Counted from the first letter of the stretch, positions 39,155-50,486 are shown. The stretch: DNA of 64,000 bases from Aeromicrobium sp. (GCF_023146395.1 NZ_JAGLCD010000006.1:121809-185808); one strand, 5' to 3'. Numbers and translations: made by a program. Notes: generated from the sequence alone by a model not told the origin.

Positions 39155-39721
39155 ATGTCGTCCACTGCCAAGACCGCCTCGTCCGCACCGGCCTGGCGCC
39201 GTCCCCAGGTGCTCGCCATCGCCGGTGTGCTCGTGCTGGCGCTGGCTGCCGGCGGGTGGTTCTTCTTCCTGCGTGACGGCAGCGGGGCCTACTGCGACGA
39301 CCTGCAGGCGTGGCAGGACAAGAGCGAGGAGACCCTGGCGCCGGACGCCGACGTCGCGACGTCCGCCGAGTTCCTCGCCGGCAGCGTCACGCGGCGCCTC
39401 GACGGTGCCGAGCAGTTCTCGAAGGAGGGCCCGGACGACGTCCGGGCCGACTGGAAGCTGTTCCACGAGCGCCTGGAGGACGTCGTTGACGTCTTCCAGA
39501 AGATCGGCTACGACCTGACCGATCCGGACTCCGTCCAGAAGTTCGCGACTGACGTCCAGTCCGGAGCGCTCTCCTCGATCGACCCGTCCCTGCAGGCCGA
39601 GGCCACCGAGGTCCAGAGCAAGCTCGCCGACGCGGAGTCGACCGCCGCGGTCAACGCCATCACGGCCGACGCCAAGGACCGGTGCGACATCGACCTCCAG
39701 CTGTCGACCCGGGCCCAGTGA
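39155..39721 (+). CDS. hypothetical membrane-anchored protein
   Basis: 188 aa; N-terminal TM then charged domain; AAGGAG SD. Confidence 0.8.
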   Translation: MSSTAKTASSAPAWRRPQVLAIAGVLVLALAAGGWFFFLRDGSGAYCDDLQAWQDKSEETLAPDADVATSAEFLAGSVTRRLDGAEQFSKEGPDDVRADWKLFHERLEDVVDVFQKIGYDLTDPDSVQKFATDVQSGALSSIDPSLQAEATEVQSKLADAESTAAVNAITADAKDRCDIDLQLSTRAQ

Positions 39722-40257
39722 CGTCCGTGGGCCAGGGCCCGGCTCAGCTCGAAGCACTGATCGACGCCACGGTGCCGACCGTGGCGGACTGGCCCGAGCC
39801 GGGCGTGCTGTTCCGCGACATCTCGCCGTTGCTCGCCGACCCGGCGGCCTTCGACACCGTGGTGCAGGCCATGGCGGCTGCGGGTGGCGAGGTCGACGTC
39901 GTGCTCGGCGTCGAGGCGCGCGGATTCCTGTTCGGTGTGGCGGTCGCCCAGCGCCTCGGCGTGGGATTCGTCCCCGTCCGCAAGGCCGGGAAGCTGCCGG
40001 GCGTCACCGAGAGCGTGTCCTACGACCTGGAGTACGGCAGCGCCACGATCGAGGTCCCGGCCGGTGCCGTCACGGCCGGGCAGCGGGTCGCGATCGTCGA
40101 CGACGTCCTGGCCACGGGCGGCACGCTCGCGGCCGCCGTGAAGCTGGCGAGGCGATGCGGCGCCGAGGTCATCAGTACGGTGGTGCTGATCGAGATCGCG
40201 GCACTCGAGGGGCGGCACGCCATCGACGCCCCGTGTGCCGCACTCCGCTCCTACTGA
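39718..40257 (+). CDS. apt: adenine phosphoribosyltransferase (GTG start)
   Basis: VAIVDDVLATGGTLAAAVKL PRPP motif; EARGFLFG. Confidence 0.95.
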   Translation: MTSVGQGPAQLEALIDATVPTVADWPEPGVLFRDISPLLADPAAFDTVVQAMAAAGGEVDVVLGVEARGFLFGVAVAQRLGVGFVPVRKAGKLPGVTESVSYDLEYGSATIEVPAGAVTAGQRVAIVDDVLATGGTLAAAVKLARRCGAEVISTVVLIEIAALEGRHAIDAPCAALRSY

Positions 40258-40269
40258 CCGGGAGGTCAC

Positions 40270-40362
40270 ATGAACTCGTCCCAGATGCGCGTCGTCGCGC
40301 TGATGCTCGTCGCGGTGCTGGTCCTGGGCGTGGCGGCGTCCCTCCTGTCGGGCCTGGTCTGA
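40270..40362 (+). CDS. 30-aa single-TM small protein
   Basis: GGGAGG SD 5 nt before ATG; MNSSQMRVVALMLVAVLVLGVAASLLSGLV*; not in ORF track. Confidence 0.6.
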   Translation: MNSSQMRVVALMLVAVLVLGVAASLLSGLV

Positions 40363-40395
40363 CCCGAGCCGTAGACTGGAGGTCAGGAGGTCGTC

Positions 40396-42777
40396 GTGGC
40401 GGATCGTGGTGAGGTTGCCGAGGCGCCGGGCCACGTCCCGAGCCCGGACGGCCCTGCCGAGCCGGCACCGCGGGGCAGCGAAAGCACGGCGGCCCCCGGG
40501 CCCGACACCGCGCCGACCTCGGCGCGGGTCCGTTCGCGGCTGTCGCGCATCGGCGGCAAGACCCAGACCGGTCAGGCGGTGCTCGAGCCGCTCCTGAAGA
40601 TCCATCGGGTCACCCACCCCAAGGGCGACGTCGCCTCGATCCAGAAGGCCTACGTCGTCGCCGAGCGCATGCACGCTGGCCAGGCCCGCAAGAGCGGCGA
40701 TCCCTACATCACGCACCCGCTGGCCGTCGCCACGATCCTGGCCGAGCTCGGCATGACCGCGCCCACGCTCTGCGCCGCGCTGCTGCACGACACGGTCGAG
40801 GACACCTCCTACACGCTCGAGGAGCTCCGCACCGACTTCGGTGACGAGGTCGTGCACCTCGTCGACGGCGTCACCAAGCTCGACAAGGTCAAGTACGGGG
40901 CCACGGCGCAGTCGGAGACGATCCGCAAGATGGTCGTGGCGATGAGCCGCGACATCCGCGTGCTCGTCATCAAGCTCGCCGACCGTCTGCACAACATGCG
41001 CACCCTGCGGTACCTGCGTCAGGACAAGCAGGAGCGCATCGCCACCGAGACGCTGGAGATCTTCGCGCCGTTGGCACACCGCCTCGGCATGAACACCATC
41101 AAGTGGGAGCTCGAGGACCTCGCGTTCGCCACGCTGCACCCCAAGGTCTACGACGAGATCGTGCGCCTGGTCGCCGATCGTGCGCCGTCGCGGTCCACGT
41201 TCCTCGAGCGGGTCATCAGCGACGTCGAGTCCGACCTGAAGCACACCAAGATCAAGGCCACCACGACGGGCCGGCCCAAGCACTACTACTCGATCTACCA
41301 GAAGATGCTCGTGCGCGGTCGCGAGTTCTCCGACATCTTCGACCTCGTCGGCGTGCGCATCCTGGTCGACTCCGTCGCCGACTGCTACGCCGTGCTGGGC
41401 GTGCTGCACGCCCGCTGGAACCCGGTCCCGGGGCGCTTCAAGGACTACATCAGCGTCCCGAAGTTCAACATGTACCAGTCCCTGCACACGACGGTCATCG
41501 GCCCGCAGGGCAAGGCTGTCGAGCTGCAGATCCGCACCCATGCGATGCACCGCCGGGCCGAGTACGGCGTCGCGGCGCACTGGAAGTACAAGGAAGACGC
41601 CACCGCCAAGGCCAAGGGTGCGCCGACACCCACCGGCGCCCCGATCAGCACCGAGATGGCGTGGCTGCGCGAGCTGCTCGACTGGCAGTCCGAGACCGAG
41701 GACTCGATCGACTTCCTCGACCAGCTCCGGTACGAGATGGGCCAGACCGGCGTCTACGCGTACACGCCGCGTGGTGACCTGATCCAACTGCCCGACGGCT
41801 CCACCCCGGTCGACTTCGCGTACTCGGTGCACACCGAGGTCGGACATGCGTGCATCGGTGCTCGGGTCAACGGGCGTCTGGTCTCGCTGGAGTCCAAGCT
41901 CGAGACCGGCGACGTCGTCGAGATCTTCACCTCCAAGTCACCCGACGCCGGGCCGAGTCGCGACTGGCTCGACTTCGCCGTCAGCCCGCGGGCGCGCAAC
42001 AAGATCCGGCAGTGGTTCACCAAGGAGCGGCGCGAGGAGGCCGTCGAGCACGGCAAGGACCTCATCGCGCGGCAGATGCGCAAGGAGAGCCTGCCGCTGG
42101 TCCGGCTGTTCCGCCAGCGCACGCTGGAGGCCGTTGCTGCCGACCTGAACCTGGCCGACATCACCGCGCTCTACGCGGCCGTGGGCGAGAACAACGTCAG
42201 CGCCCAGAGCGTCGTCGACCGGGTGCTGGCGCTGTCCGGCGGTCGCGAGGGCGCCGAGGAGGACCTCGCGGAGGCCACGGTCCCGACCGTGAGCCGTCGC
42301 GCCGCGCGGTCGCGTGAGGGTTCCGACGCCGGCGTCGTGGTCGAGGGTCTCGAGGGCAGTGCGCTCGTCAAGCTCGCGCGGTGCTGCACCCCTGTGCCGG
42401 GCGACGAGATCGAGGGTTTCGTCACCCGCACCTCCGGGGTGTCGGTGCACCGTCGCAGCTGCGTCAACCTGGTGCAGCTCCGGGGCGACGAGCCGGAGCG
42501 ACTCGTGCCGGTGCGCTGGGCCCCGAGCGCCACGAGCACGTTCCTGGTCGCCCTGCAGGTGGAGGCGCTCGACCGCCCGGGCCTGCTGTCGGACATCACG
42601 CGGGTCATGTCCGAGCAGCACGTCAACATCCTGTCCGCGGCCCTGTCCACCGGCACCGACCGCGTGGCCAAGAGCAAGTTCACCTTCGAGATGGGCGACG
42701 CCAAGCACCTCGGCCACGTCCTCAAGGCCGTCCGCACGATCGAGGGCGTCTTCGACGTCTACCGCCTCACCCAGTAG
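40396..42777 (+). CDS. relA: bifunctional (p)ppGpp synthetase/hydrolase (RelA/SpoT)
   Basis: [16 protein letters not shown] (HD), synthetase, TGS and ACT domains; 793 aa. Confidence 0.97.
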   Translation: MADRGEVAEAPGHVPSPDGPAEPAPRGSESTAAPGPDTAPTSARVRSRLSRIGGKTQTGQAVLEPLLKIHRVTHPKGDVASIQKAYVVAERMHAGQARKSGDPYITHPLAVATILAELGMTAPTLCAALLHDTVEDTSYTLEELRTDFGDEVVHLVDGVTKLDKVKYGATAQSETIRKMVVAMSRDIRVLVIKLADRLHNMRTLRYLRQDKQERIATETLEIFAPLAHRLGMNTIKWELEDLAFATLHPKVYDEIVRLVADRAPSRSTFLERVISDVESDLKHTKIKATTTGRPKHYYSIYQKMLVRGREFSDIFDLVGVRILVDSVADCYAVLGVLHARWNPVPGRFKDYISVPKFNMYQSLHTTVIGPQGKAVELQIRTHAMHRRAEYGVAAHWKYKEDATAKAKGAPTPTGAPISTEMAWLRELLDWQSETEDSIDFLDQLRYEMGQTGVYAYTPRGDLIQLPDGSTPVDFAYSVHTEVGHACIGARVNGRLVSLESKLETGDVVEIFTSKSPDAGPSRDWLDFAVSPRARNKIRQWFTKERREEAVEHGKDLIARQMRKESLPLVRLFRQRTLEAVAADLNLADITALYAAVGENNVSAQSVVDRVLALSGGREGAEEDLAEATVPTVSRRAARSREGSDAGVVVEGLEGSALVKLARCCTPVPGDEIEGFVTRTSGVSVHRRSCVNLVQLRGDEPERLVPVRWAPSATSTFLVALQVEALDRPGLLSDITRVMSEQHVNILSAALSTGTDRVAKSKFTFEMGDAKHLGHVLKAVRTIEGVFDVYRLTQ

Positions 42778-42786
42778 TCATTTCCC

Positions 42787-42849
42787 CTCGCGAGAGACTT
42801 TGTTGGTGGCGAGGAGAGACTTTGTTGGTGGTCACGAGCGAGTTTGTGG
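42787..42849 (+). repeat. Left 63-bp inverted repeat, containing two 18-bp GAGAGACTTTGTTGGTGG units at 22-bp period
   Basis: Units at 42792-42809 and 42814-42831 plus degenerate GAGCGAGTTTGTGG (42836-42849). Confidence 0.95.
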
Positions 42850-43776
42850 CGCGCGTGTGCCCCACCAACGGGGGATCGGGGTGAAGCCGATGAGATCACC
42901 CACCTGCCGCTCGAACGCATTGTCGGGTCCGAACAGCGTCTCGTAGCGGGCCACCACGAAGCGCCAGCCGAGCTGGTCGCTCAACGGGTTGCGACGCGTG
43001 AGGTCGTGGGCGGTGTCGAGGCTGCCCGTGTGGTGCTGCCGTCCGTCGAACTCCACGGCGACCAGCTTCTCGACGTACCCATGGTCGAGTCGCCACGCCA
43101 CGCCGTCGCGGTCGATCACGACCACCTGCAGCTCGGGCATCGGGAATCCTGCGTCGTGCATCCGGAGCCGTGTCCAGGACTCACCTGGCGACTCGGCGCG
43201 CCCGTCGACGAGCACGACGAGCGCACGCGCCTGACGGATGCCCGGATACCCCGTCAACCGGTGGACGTGATCGCTCAGGTCGGCGAGGTCGACCAGTCCC
43301 GCCCGCACCATCTGGTCGGCCGAGGCCAGGGCGTGGGGACGGTACTGGCGACGCAGGAGGTCGCTCGCCGTGCGGACCGCAGTGGTGGTGAGGGTGCCGT
43401 GCTCGTCCGTGACGTCGCGCCCGGACAGCTTGGCCTGCCGGCACTGAACTCCTGGCACGGTGATGCGCGTGGTGCCGTGCGGCACCAGGAAGGTCGGGGT
43501 GAAGTCGTGGCGACGTCCCGGTGGGAAGACGTCGACTCCCATCGCCCATGCGGCCGTCTCCCCGCACGCGACCCCGGCCGCTGGTCGCACCTTGTCGACG
43601 GCCGCGACGCGCAGCTCGCGCGAGTCCGGGACCCGCGTGTCGACGAACACGCCGCGAAGGACCCGCCGCAGGACGCCGTCGCGCACCAGGTGGTGCGCGT
43701 CGTAGCGCGACATCACGTCATCGGTCGAGCAGAACACCAGGCCATCGGCCACGAGATCATTCACGCCCCCATGCAA
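42832..43776 (-). CDS. wHTH (AbiEi-like) N-terminus + PD-(D/E)XK/DUF559-like endonuclease-domain protein (TTG 43776 or GTG 43764 start)
   Basis: N-terminal STDDVMSRYDAHHLVRDGVLRRVLRGVFVD; C-terminal ESPGESWTRLRMHDAGFPMPELQ...WRLDHGY...LVAVEFDGRQHH; stop codon lies within the left inverted repeat. Confidence 0.8.
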   Translation of the reverse strand: MHGGVNDLVADGLVFCSTDDVMSRYDAHHLVRDGVLRRVLRGVFVDTRVPDSRELRVAAVDKVRPAAGVACGETAAWAMGVDVFPPGRRHDFTPTFLVPHGTTRITVPGVQCRQAKLSGRDVTDEHGTLTTTAVRTASDLLRRQYRPHALASADQMVRAGLVDLADLSDHVHRLTGYPGIRQARALVVLVDGRAESPGESWTRLRMHDAGFPMPELQVVVIDRDGVAWRLDHGYVEKLVAVEFDGRQHHTGSLDTAHDLTRRNPLSDQLGWRFVVARYETLFGPDNAFERQVGDLIGFTPIPRWWGTRAPQTRS

Positions 43777-43820
43777 GACCGGTTCAGGTCAGCGTGGGGA
43801 TCGCCATCCACAGGCTTGCT

Positions 43821-43883
43821 GCACGAACTCGCTCGTCGCCACCAACAAACTCTCTCGTGACCACCAACAAACTCTCTCGCGAG
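43821..43883 (-). repeat. Right 63-bp inverted repeat (reverse complement of left arm, 54/63 identical)
   Basis: Units CCACCAACAAACTCTCTC at 43839-43856 and 43861-43878, same 22-bp period. Confidence 0.95.
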
Positions 43884-43905
43884 CGGAACCTCGGAGGGGA
43901 GTGGA

Positions 43906-45144
43906 TCAGGAGAAGTCGGCCTGGGCCTTCTGGGCCATGTCGAGGAACGCCCGGTTGGACTCGAGCTTGGCGGTGAGGTCCTTGACCTTGCGCTGGTCGC
44001 CGGCGGCCTCCGCCGCGGCGAGGGACTCCTCGGTCTCGGTGATGGCGCGCTGGAGCTTGCCGATCATGTCGTCGGCGCGGGCCGACTTCTCCGGATCGGT
44101 CCGCTGCCACTGGCGCTCGCCGGCGGCCCGGACGGCCTCCTCGACCTTGCGCAGGCGGCCCTCCAGCTCCGAGATGCGGGCGCGCGGGACCTTGCCTGCG
44201 GCCTCCCAGCGATCGGCGATGTCGTTGAGCGCCTTGCGGGCGGCATCGGCGTCGGAGACCGGCAGCAGGGCCTCGGCCTCGACCAGGATCTGCTCCTTGA
44301 CCACGGCGTTGCCCTCGAACTCCTTGTCGAGTGCCGCATTCGCCGCGTCGCGGGCCTCGAAGAAGGCGTCCTGGGCCGCGCGGAAGCGCTTCCAGAGCTT
44401 GTCCTCGACGTTGCGCGGCGCGGAGCCCGCCGCCTTCCACCGCGACATCAGGTCGCGGTACGCGGCCGCGGTGGCGCCGAAGTCGGTCGACCCCGACAGC
44501 GCCTCGGCCTCGACGATGAGCTTCTCCTTGATCTTCTTCGCCGCGGCACGCTGGGTGTCCTGCTCGGCGAAGAAGGCCTTGCGGGCCCGCATGAACGAAG
44601 TGCGCGAACCGCTGAAGCGCTTCCAGAGCGCGTCGTCAGCGGACCGGCTCAGACGCGGCAGCGCCTTCCACTCGTCGAGCAGAGCGCTCAGCCGGTCGGC
44701 CCCCTTGCGGTACTCCGTGCCGGCGGCGATCTTCTCGGCCTCGGCCACGATCTCGGTCTTGCGCTGCTCGGCCACCGCCTGCTCGGCCTCGCGCGCGGCC
44801 TTCTTGGCCTCACGGGCCTGCTCGATCTGGGGCGCGAGCGCCGTCAGGCGAGCCTCGAGCGCTCCGAGGTCGCCCAGCGCTGCGGCGTCCGTGATGTTCT
44901 CGCGGGCCTTGTCGAGCGCCTTGACCGCATCAGCGGGGGAGAGGGCACCGGACTCGAGCCGCTTCTCGAGCAGCTCGACCTCGGTCTCGAGGGCCCCGAA
45001 GCGGCGCTCGTAGAACGCCAGTGCCTCGGTCGGGTCGGAACCCGCGGCCCATTGGCCGATGATGCGCTCGCCGTCGGCGGTGCGGAGGTGGACGTTGCCC
45101 TCGTCATCGACGCGGCCCCACGGGTGCTCGGCGGGTGTGGTCAT
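43906..45144 (-). CDS. DUF349 domain-containing protein
   Basis: 412 aa, repeated W-K-x-A-G-x-x-P / LWKRFRAAQDAFFEAR helical units. Confidence 0.93.
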   Translation of the reverse strand: MTTPAEHPWGRVDDEGNVHLRTADGERIIGQWAAGSDPTEALAFYERRFGALETEVELLEKRLESGALSPADAVKALDKARENITDAAALGDLGALEARLTALAPQIEQAREAKKAAREAEQAVAEQRKTEIVAEAEKIAAGTEYRKGADRLSALLDEWKALPRLSRSADDALWKRFSGSRTSFMRARKAFFAEQDTQRAAAKKIKEKLIVEAEALSGSTDFGATAAAYRDLMSRWKAAGSAPRNVEDKLWKRFRAAQDAFFEARDAANAALDKEFEGNAVVKEQILVEAEALLPVSDADAARKALNDIADRWEAAGKVPRARISELEGRLRKVEEAVRAAGERQWQRTDPEKSARADDMIGKLQRAITETEESLAAAEAAGDQRKVKDLTAKLESNRAFLDMAQKAQADFS

Positions 45145-45218
45145 GGGCACAGTCTAGGGACGCCAGTCGGCCAGGAGGGGCGCCGGACCGGTGCGAGGCC
45201 TCGCGTACCCTGTCGCAC

Positions 45219-45920
45219 GTGCTTCTGACGTCCTTTCCCGCGGGTCCTCTGCAGGCGAACTGCTACCTGGTCGCCCAGGGTCCCGGCTCCGGCTGCGCCG
45301 TCGTCGATCCCGGCATGGACGCCATCGACGGGGTCAGGGCCGCCGCCGCCGAGCACGACCTCACACCGCAGGCCGTGCTCGTGACGCACGGCCACTTCGA
45401 CCACCTCTGGTGCGCACAGGACGTCGCGGCCGAGTGGGGCTGTCCGGTCTGGATCCACCCGGCCGACCGCCACCTGCTGAGCGACCCCATGGCGGCGATC
45501 TCGAACGAGTCCGCCGCGATGCTGCGCGGCCAGCTCGGCCTGGACGGCACCCTGCCGGAGTTCGTGGAACCCGCCGACGTTCGCGACGCGGTCGACGGCG
45601 CCACGTTCGACGTCGACGGCGTGACCTTCACGGTCGCGCACGTCCCCGGCCACACGCCCGGCACCCTGTACTACCTGATCGACTACCCCGGCGACGAGGT
45701 CTCGCAGGTCATGTTCTCCGGCGACTTCCTGTTCGCCGGATCGATCGGCCGCACCGACCTGGTCGGCGGTTCGCACCCGCAGATGATCGACAGCCTCCGC
45801 GACAAGGTGCTGCCGCTGCAGGACGACGTCGTCGTGCTGCCTGGGCACGGCCCGCAGACCTCGATCGGCCGCGAGCGCACGACCAACCCGTACCTGGTCC
45901 AGATCGCCGAAGGCCGCTGA
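45219..45920 (+). CDS. MBL-fold metallohydrolase (glyoxalase II-like, GTG start)
   Basis: VTHGHFDHLW; VAHVPGHTPGTLYYL; FSGDFLFAGSIGRTD. Confidence 0.95.
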   Translation: MLLTSFPAGPLQANCYLVAQGPGSGCAVVDPGMDAIDGVRAAAAEHDLTPQAVLVTHGHFDHLWCAQDVAAEWGCPVWIHPADRHLLSDPMAAISNESAAMLRGQLGLDGTLPEFVEPADVRDAVDGATFDVDGVTFTVAHVPGHTPGTLYYLIDYPGDEVSQVMFSGDFLFAGSIGRTDLVGGSHPQMIDSLRDKVLPLQDDVVVLPGHGPQTSIGRERTTNPYLVQIAEGR

Positions 45921-47284
45921 TGGCCTCCCTGTCCGGGTTCCCGGAGCACACCCCACGTGAACGGATCGTCGAGCAGGCGGTGCTCGACCACCTCCGGTCG
46001 ACCTTCGAGCTGCACGGCTTCGCCTCGGTCGAGACCCGCGCGGTCGAGCCGCTCGAGGTCCTCCTGCGCAAGGGCGAGATCGACAAGGAGGTCTACGCGG
46101 TCCGCCGCCTCCAGGGCGACGACGGGGCCGCGAGCGCCGAGGCGGGCCTGGCCCTGCACTTCGACCTGACCGTCCCGTTCGCGCGCTACGTCGTGGAGAA
46201 CGCGAACAGTCTGGACTTCCCGTTCCGCCGCTACCAGGTCCAGAAGGTCTGGCGGGGCGAGCGTCCGCAGCAGGGCCGGTACCGCGAGTTCACCCAGGCC
46301 GACATCGACGTCGTCGGTCGTGACGTGCTGCCCGCCCAGGCCGACGTCGACGTCGCCCAGGTCATGACCGAGGCGCTCGGCGGCCTGATGGACCTCGTGG
46401 GCTCGCCCGAGGCGCACGCGACGCTGCAGGTCGCGAATCGCAAGGTGCTGGAGGGGTTCTACCTCGGCCTCGGACTGGCAGATCCGACCGCCGTGATGCA
46501 GGTCGTCGACAAGCTCGACAAGGTCAGCCCCGAGAAGATCCGCGTCATGCTGGCCGAGATCGGCGTCGCCGACGACGCCGCCACGCAGGTGCTGGCGCTG
46601 GCCGAGATCGTCACGACCGACACGTCCTTCGTCCAGCAGGTCGAGGCGCTCGGCGTCGAGCACCCGTTGCTGGCCGAGGGCCTGGCCGAGCTCGCCCACG
46701 TGGTCGGCTCGATCGTGGCGCCCGAGCGGGTCACGGTCACGGCCGACCTGCGCATCGCGCGCGGGCTCGACTACTACACCGGCACGGTCTTCGAGACCCG
46801 GCTGTCGGGCTTCGAGCAGCTCGGCTCGATCTGCTCCGGAGGGCGCTACGAGAAGCTCGCGTCCGACAACCGCAGCACCTACCCGGGCGTCGGCATCTCG
46901 CTCGGCGTCTCGCGCCTGCTCGCCGCGCTGCTCGGCGACGGTGTCACCGCGAGCCGGTCCGTCCCGTCCGCCGTGCTCGTCGCCGTGGCCGACGAGACCG
47001 AGCGTCCGGCTGCCGATGCGGTGGCGCGTTCGCTGCGCTCGCGTGGCGTGCCGACCGAGGTCGCTCCGACCGCGGCGAAGTTCGGCAAGCAGATCCGCCA
47101 TGCCGAGCGCCGTGGCATCCCGTTCGTCTTCTTTCCCGGCGGAGCCCCCACCGTCAAGGACATCCGCAGCGGCGACCAGGTCGAGGTCGACCCGACCAGC
47201 TGGCTGCCGCCCGTCGAGGACCTGCGTCCGCAGGTCGTCGCCCCTTCCATCCCCGTTCCCGACCTCCAGGAGAAGACCCCGTGA
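45920..47284 (+). CDS. hisS: histidyl-tRNA synthetase
   Basis: [50 protein letters not shown]. Confidence 0.97.
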   Translation: MASLSGFPEHTPRERIVEQAVLDHLRSTFELHGFASVETRAVEPLEVLLRKGEIDKEVYAVRRLQGDDGAASAEAGLALHFDLTVPFARYVVENANSLDFPFRRYQVQKVWRGERPQQGRYREFTQADIDVVGRDVLPAQADVDVAQVMTEALGGLMDLVGSPEAHATLQVANRKVLEGFYLGLGLADPTAVMQVVDKLDKVSPEKIRVMLAEIGVADDAATQVLALAEIVTTDTSFVQQVEALGVEHPLLAEGLAELAHVVGSIVAPERVTVTADLRIARGLDYYTGTVFETRLSGFEQLGSICSGGRYEKLASDNRSTYPGVGISLGVSRLLAALLGDGVTASRSVPSAVLVAVADETERPAADAVARSLRSRGVPTEVAPTAAKFGKQIRHAERRGIPFVFFPGGAPTVKDIRSGDQVEVDPTSWLPPVEDLRPQVVAPSIPVPDLQEKTP

Positions 47285-49068
47285 TCCGCACGCATGACGC
47301 CGGCACCCTGACCGCCGACAGCATCGGCCAGCAGGTGACGCTGGCCGGCTGGGTGGCCCGCCGACGCGATCACGGCGGCGTCGCTTTCATCGACCTGCGC
47401 GAGGCCAGTGGCGTGGTGCAGGTCGTGGTCCGCGAGGACGTCGCCCACCAGCTGCGCGCCGAGTACTGCCTCAAGATCACCGGCACGGTGCAGCGCCGCC
47501 CCGACGGCAACGAGAACGCGGCGATCGCCACGGGCGAGATCGAGGTCGTCGCCGACGACGTCGAGATCCTGAGCGCGTCCGCGCCGCTGCCGTTCCCCAT
47601 CGACGACGCCGCCGCCTCGAGCGCCGGCGAGGTCGGTGAGGAGGCTCGCCTGCGCCACCGCTACCTCGACCTGCGTCGCTCCGGCCCGGCCGCCGCGCTG
47701 CGGCTGCGCTCGCGGGTCAACGCCACGGCACGCGCGGTGCTGGACCGTCACGAGTTCGTCGAGGTCGAGACCCCCACGCTGACCCGGTCGACGCCCGAGG
47801 GCGCGCGCGACTTCCTCGTGCCCGCACGGCTGCGTCCGGGCAGCTGGTACGCGCTGCCGCAGAGCCCCCAGCTGTTCAAGCAGCTCCTGATGGTCGGCGG
47901 CCTCGAGCGCTACTACCAGATCGCGCGCTGCTACCGCGACGAGGACTTCCGGGCCGACCGTCAGCCGGAGTTCACCCAGCTCGACATCGAGATGAGCTTC
48001 GTCGACCAGGACGATGTCATCGCGCTCGCCGAGGAGATCTACGCCGAGCTCTGGAAGCTCATCGACGTCGAGCTGCCCCGCCCGTTCCCGCGCATCACCT
48101 ACGCGGACGCGATGGGCAAGTACGGCTCCGACAAGCCCGACCTGCGTTTCGACCTCGAGCTGACCGAGCTGACCGACTACTTCAAGGACACCCCGTTCCG
48201 CGTGTTCCAGGCGCCCTACGTGGGCGCGGTGGTGCACCCCGGTGGCGCGTCCCAGGCCCGGCGCACCCTGGACGGCTGGCAGGAGTGGGCCAAGCAGCGT
48301 GGCGCGCGCGGGCTGGCCTACGTGCTGGTGCAGGAGGACGGCACGCTCGGCGGACCCGTCGCCAAGAACCTCTCCGACGCCGAGCGTGACGGCCTGGCCG
48401 CCGCGGCCGGCGCCGAGCCCGGCGACGCGATCTACTTCGCAGCCGGCCCCACGAAGTCGATGCGCCAGCTGCTCGGTGCCGCGCGGGTCGAGATCGCGCG
48501 CCGCGAGGGCCTGATCGACGAGTCGGCGTGGGCCTTCTGCTTCGTCGTCGACTGGCCGATGTTCGAGCCCGTCAGCGAGCTCGACTCCGGCGACGTCGCG
48601 GTGGGTGGCGGCGAGTGGACGGCGGTGCACCACGCGTTCACCGCACCGCAGGACGTCGAGACCCTGGCGACACCGGGCGAGTCGCTCGCCTGGGCCTATG
48701 ACATCGTCTGCAACGGCAACGAGGTCGGCGGCGGCTCGCTGCGTATCCACCGCCAGGACGTGCAGAAGCGCGTCTTCGAGATCATGGGCATCGGCGCCGA
48801 GGAGGCCGAGGAGAAGTTCGGCTTCCTGCTGGACGCCTTCGCCTTCGGTGCCCCGCCGCACGGCGGCATCGCGTTCGGCTGGGACCGCACGGTGGCCCTG
48901 CTGACCGGATCGGACTCCATCCGCGACGTCATCGCCTTCCCGAAGTCGGGTGGCGGCTACGACCCGTTGACCGCGGCCCCCGCCCCGATCACGGACGAGC
49001 AGCGGGCCGAGGCCGGCGTCGACTTCGAACCCGAGGACGACGACGCGTCGACGCAGACTTCTGCCTGA
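47281..49068 (+). CDS. aspS: aspartyl-tRNA synthetase (GTG start)
   Basis: [34 protein letters not shown]-like; GGIAFGWDR. Confidence 0.97.
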   Translation: MIRTHDAGTLTADSIGQQVTLAGWVARRRDHGGVAFIDLREASGVVQVVVREDVAHQLRAEYCLKITGTVQRRPDGNENAAIATGEIEVVADDVEILSASAPLPFPIDDAAASSAGEVGEEARLRHRYLDLRRSGPAAALRLRSRVNATARAVLDRHEFVEVETPTLTRSTPEGARDFLVPARLRPGSWYALPQSPQLFKQLLMVGGLERYYQIARCYRDEDFRADRQPEFTQLDIEMSFVDQDDVIALAEEIYAELWKLIDVELPRPFPRITYADAMGKYGSDKPDLRFDLELTELTDYFKDTPFRVFQAPYVGAVVHPGGASQARRTLDGWQEWAKQRGARGLAYVLVQEDGTLGGPVAKNLSDAERDGLAAAAGAEPGDAIYFAAGPTKSMRQLLGAARVEIARREGLIDESAWAFCFVVDWPMFEPVSELDSGDVAVGGGEWTAVHHAFTAPQDVETLATPGESLAWAYDIVCNGNEVGGGSLRIHRQDVQKRVFEIMGIGAEEAEEKFGFLLDAFAFGAPPHGGIAFGWDRTVALLTGSDSIRDVIAFPKSGGGYDPLTAAPAPITDEQRAEAGVDFEPEDDDASTQTSA

Positions 49069-49111
49069 GCGGGGCGGCGACGATGTCGTCGGGCGTCGCT
49101 AGGCTCCTCGA

Positions 49112-50485
49112 GTGAGCGACGGACTGTTCGACATGCCTCAGAGCGGGGCCGGGGGCGGCGATCCGCGCCGTGACTCCGGTGGATCGCTGGCCGGCAGCGC
49201 CTCGGCCAACGCCCCGCTGGCCGTGCGCATGCGCCCGCGCACGCTCGACGAGCTCGTCGGGCAGCAGCACCTGCTCGCGCAGGGGTCGCCGCTGCGTCAG
49301 GTCATCGAGGGCGATCAGCCGCTCACGATCCTGCTCTGGGGGCCTCCGGGCACCGGCAAGACCACGGTGGCCAGCCTGATCAGCAACCACACCGATCGCC
49401 GGTTCGTCGAGGTGTCGGCCGTCAGCGCCGGTGTCAAGGAGGTCCGCGACGTCATCGCCGGGTCCCGCCAGGCCCTCGCCAACACGGGCCGCGAGACCGT
49501 GCTGTTCGTCGACGAGGTGCACCGGTTCAGCAAGGCCCAGCAGGACGCCCTGCTGCCGGGCGTCGAGAACCGGTGGGTCAGCCTCGTCGCGGCCACGACC
49601 GAGAATCCGCACTTCAGCGTCATCTCGCCGCTGCTCAGCCGGTCGCTGCTGCTCACGCTCCACAACCTCACGGACGACGACATCGCCACCGTGATGGACC
49701 GGGCGATCACCGACGAACGGGGTCTCGCGGGCGCGGTCTCGCTGACCGACGAGGCCAAGGAGCACCTCGTGCGCCTCGCCGGCGGCGACGGCCGCCGCGC
49801 GCTCACCTACCTCGAGGCGGCCGCGGGTGCGGCCCGGTCGCAGGGCAAGACCGTGATCGGGGTCGAGGACGCCGCGCTCGCGGTCGACACGGCCGCCGTG
49901 CGGTACGACCGGCAGGGCGACCAGCACTACGACGTCGCGAGCGCGCTGATCAAGAGCATCCGCGGCTCCGACGTCGACGCGGCGCTGCACTACCTGGCCC
50001 GCATGATCGAGGCGGGGGAGGACCCTCGGTTCATCGCGCGGCGGCTCATCATCTCGGCCAGCGAGGACGTCGGCATGGCTGATCCCACGGCCCTGCCCAC
50101 GGTCGTCGCCGCGGCCGAGGCGGTCGCCATGATCGGCCTGCCCGAGGGCCGCATCCCCCTGGCTCAGGCGGTCGTGCACCTGGCGCTCGCGCCGAAGTCG
50201 AACGCGGCCTACGTGGCCATCGACGCGGCGATCGCCGATGTCCGGGCCGGCAAGGCCGGCGCCGTGCCGCCGGCCTTGCGCGACGCGCACTACGCGGGTG
50301 CGAAGAAGCTCGGGCACGGGCACGACTACCGCTATGCGCACAGCGACCCGCGCGGGGTCGTCGGCCAGCAGTACGCGCCGGACGAGATCGACGGCACCGA
50401 GTACTACGCACCATCGCCGCATGGCTTCGAGGGATCCCTGCGGGAGCGGCTCGCGCGGCTGCGGGCGATCCTGCGCGACCGCTGA
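49112..50485 (+). CDS. rarA: replication-associated recombination protein A (AAA ATPase)
   Basis: [55 protein letters not shown]. Confidence 0.96.
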   Translation: MSDGLFDMPQSGAGGGDPRRDSGGSLAGSASANAPLAVRMRPRTLDELVGQQHLLAQGSPLRQVIEGDQPLTILLWGPPGTGKTTVASLISNHTDRRFVEVSAVSAGVKEVRDVIAGSRQALANTGRETVLFVDEVHRFSKAQQDALLPGVENRWVSLVAATTENPHFSVISPLLSRSLLLTLHNLTDDDIATVMDRAITDERGLAGAVSLTDEAKEHLVRLAGGDGRRALTYLEAAAGAARSQGKTVIGVEDAALAVDTAAVRYDRQGDQHYDVASALIKSIRGSDVDAALHYLARMIEAGEDPRFIARRLIISASEDVGMADPTALPTVVAAAEAVAMIGLPEGRIPLAQAVVHLALAPKSNAAYVAIDAAIADVRAGKAGAVPPALRDAHYAGAKKLGHGHDYRYAHSDPRGVVGQQYAPDEIDGTEYYAPSPHGFEGSLRERLARLRAILRDR

Positions 50486-50486
50486 C

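Noticed and set aside
42787-43883. Classical insertion sequence
   Set aside because: Inverted repeats present, but the enclosed protein has no DDE/DEDD, HUH or serine/tyrosine recombinase features and no clear target-site duplication (left flank TTTCCC, right flank CGGAAC). Kept as a different, unclassified unit.
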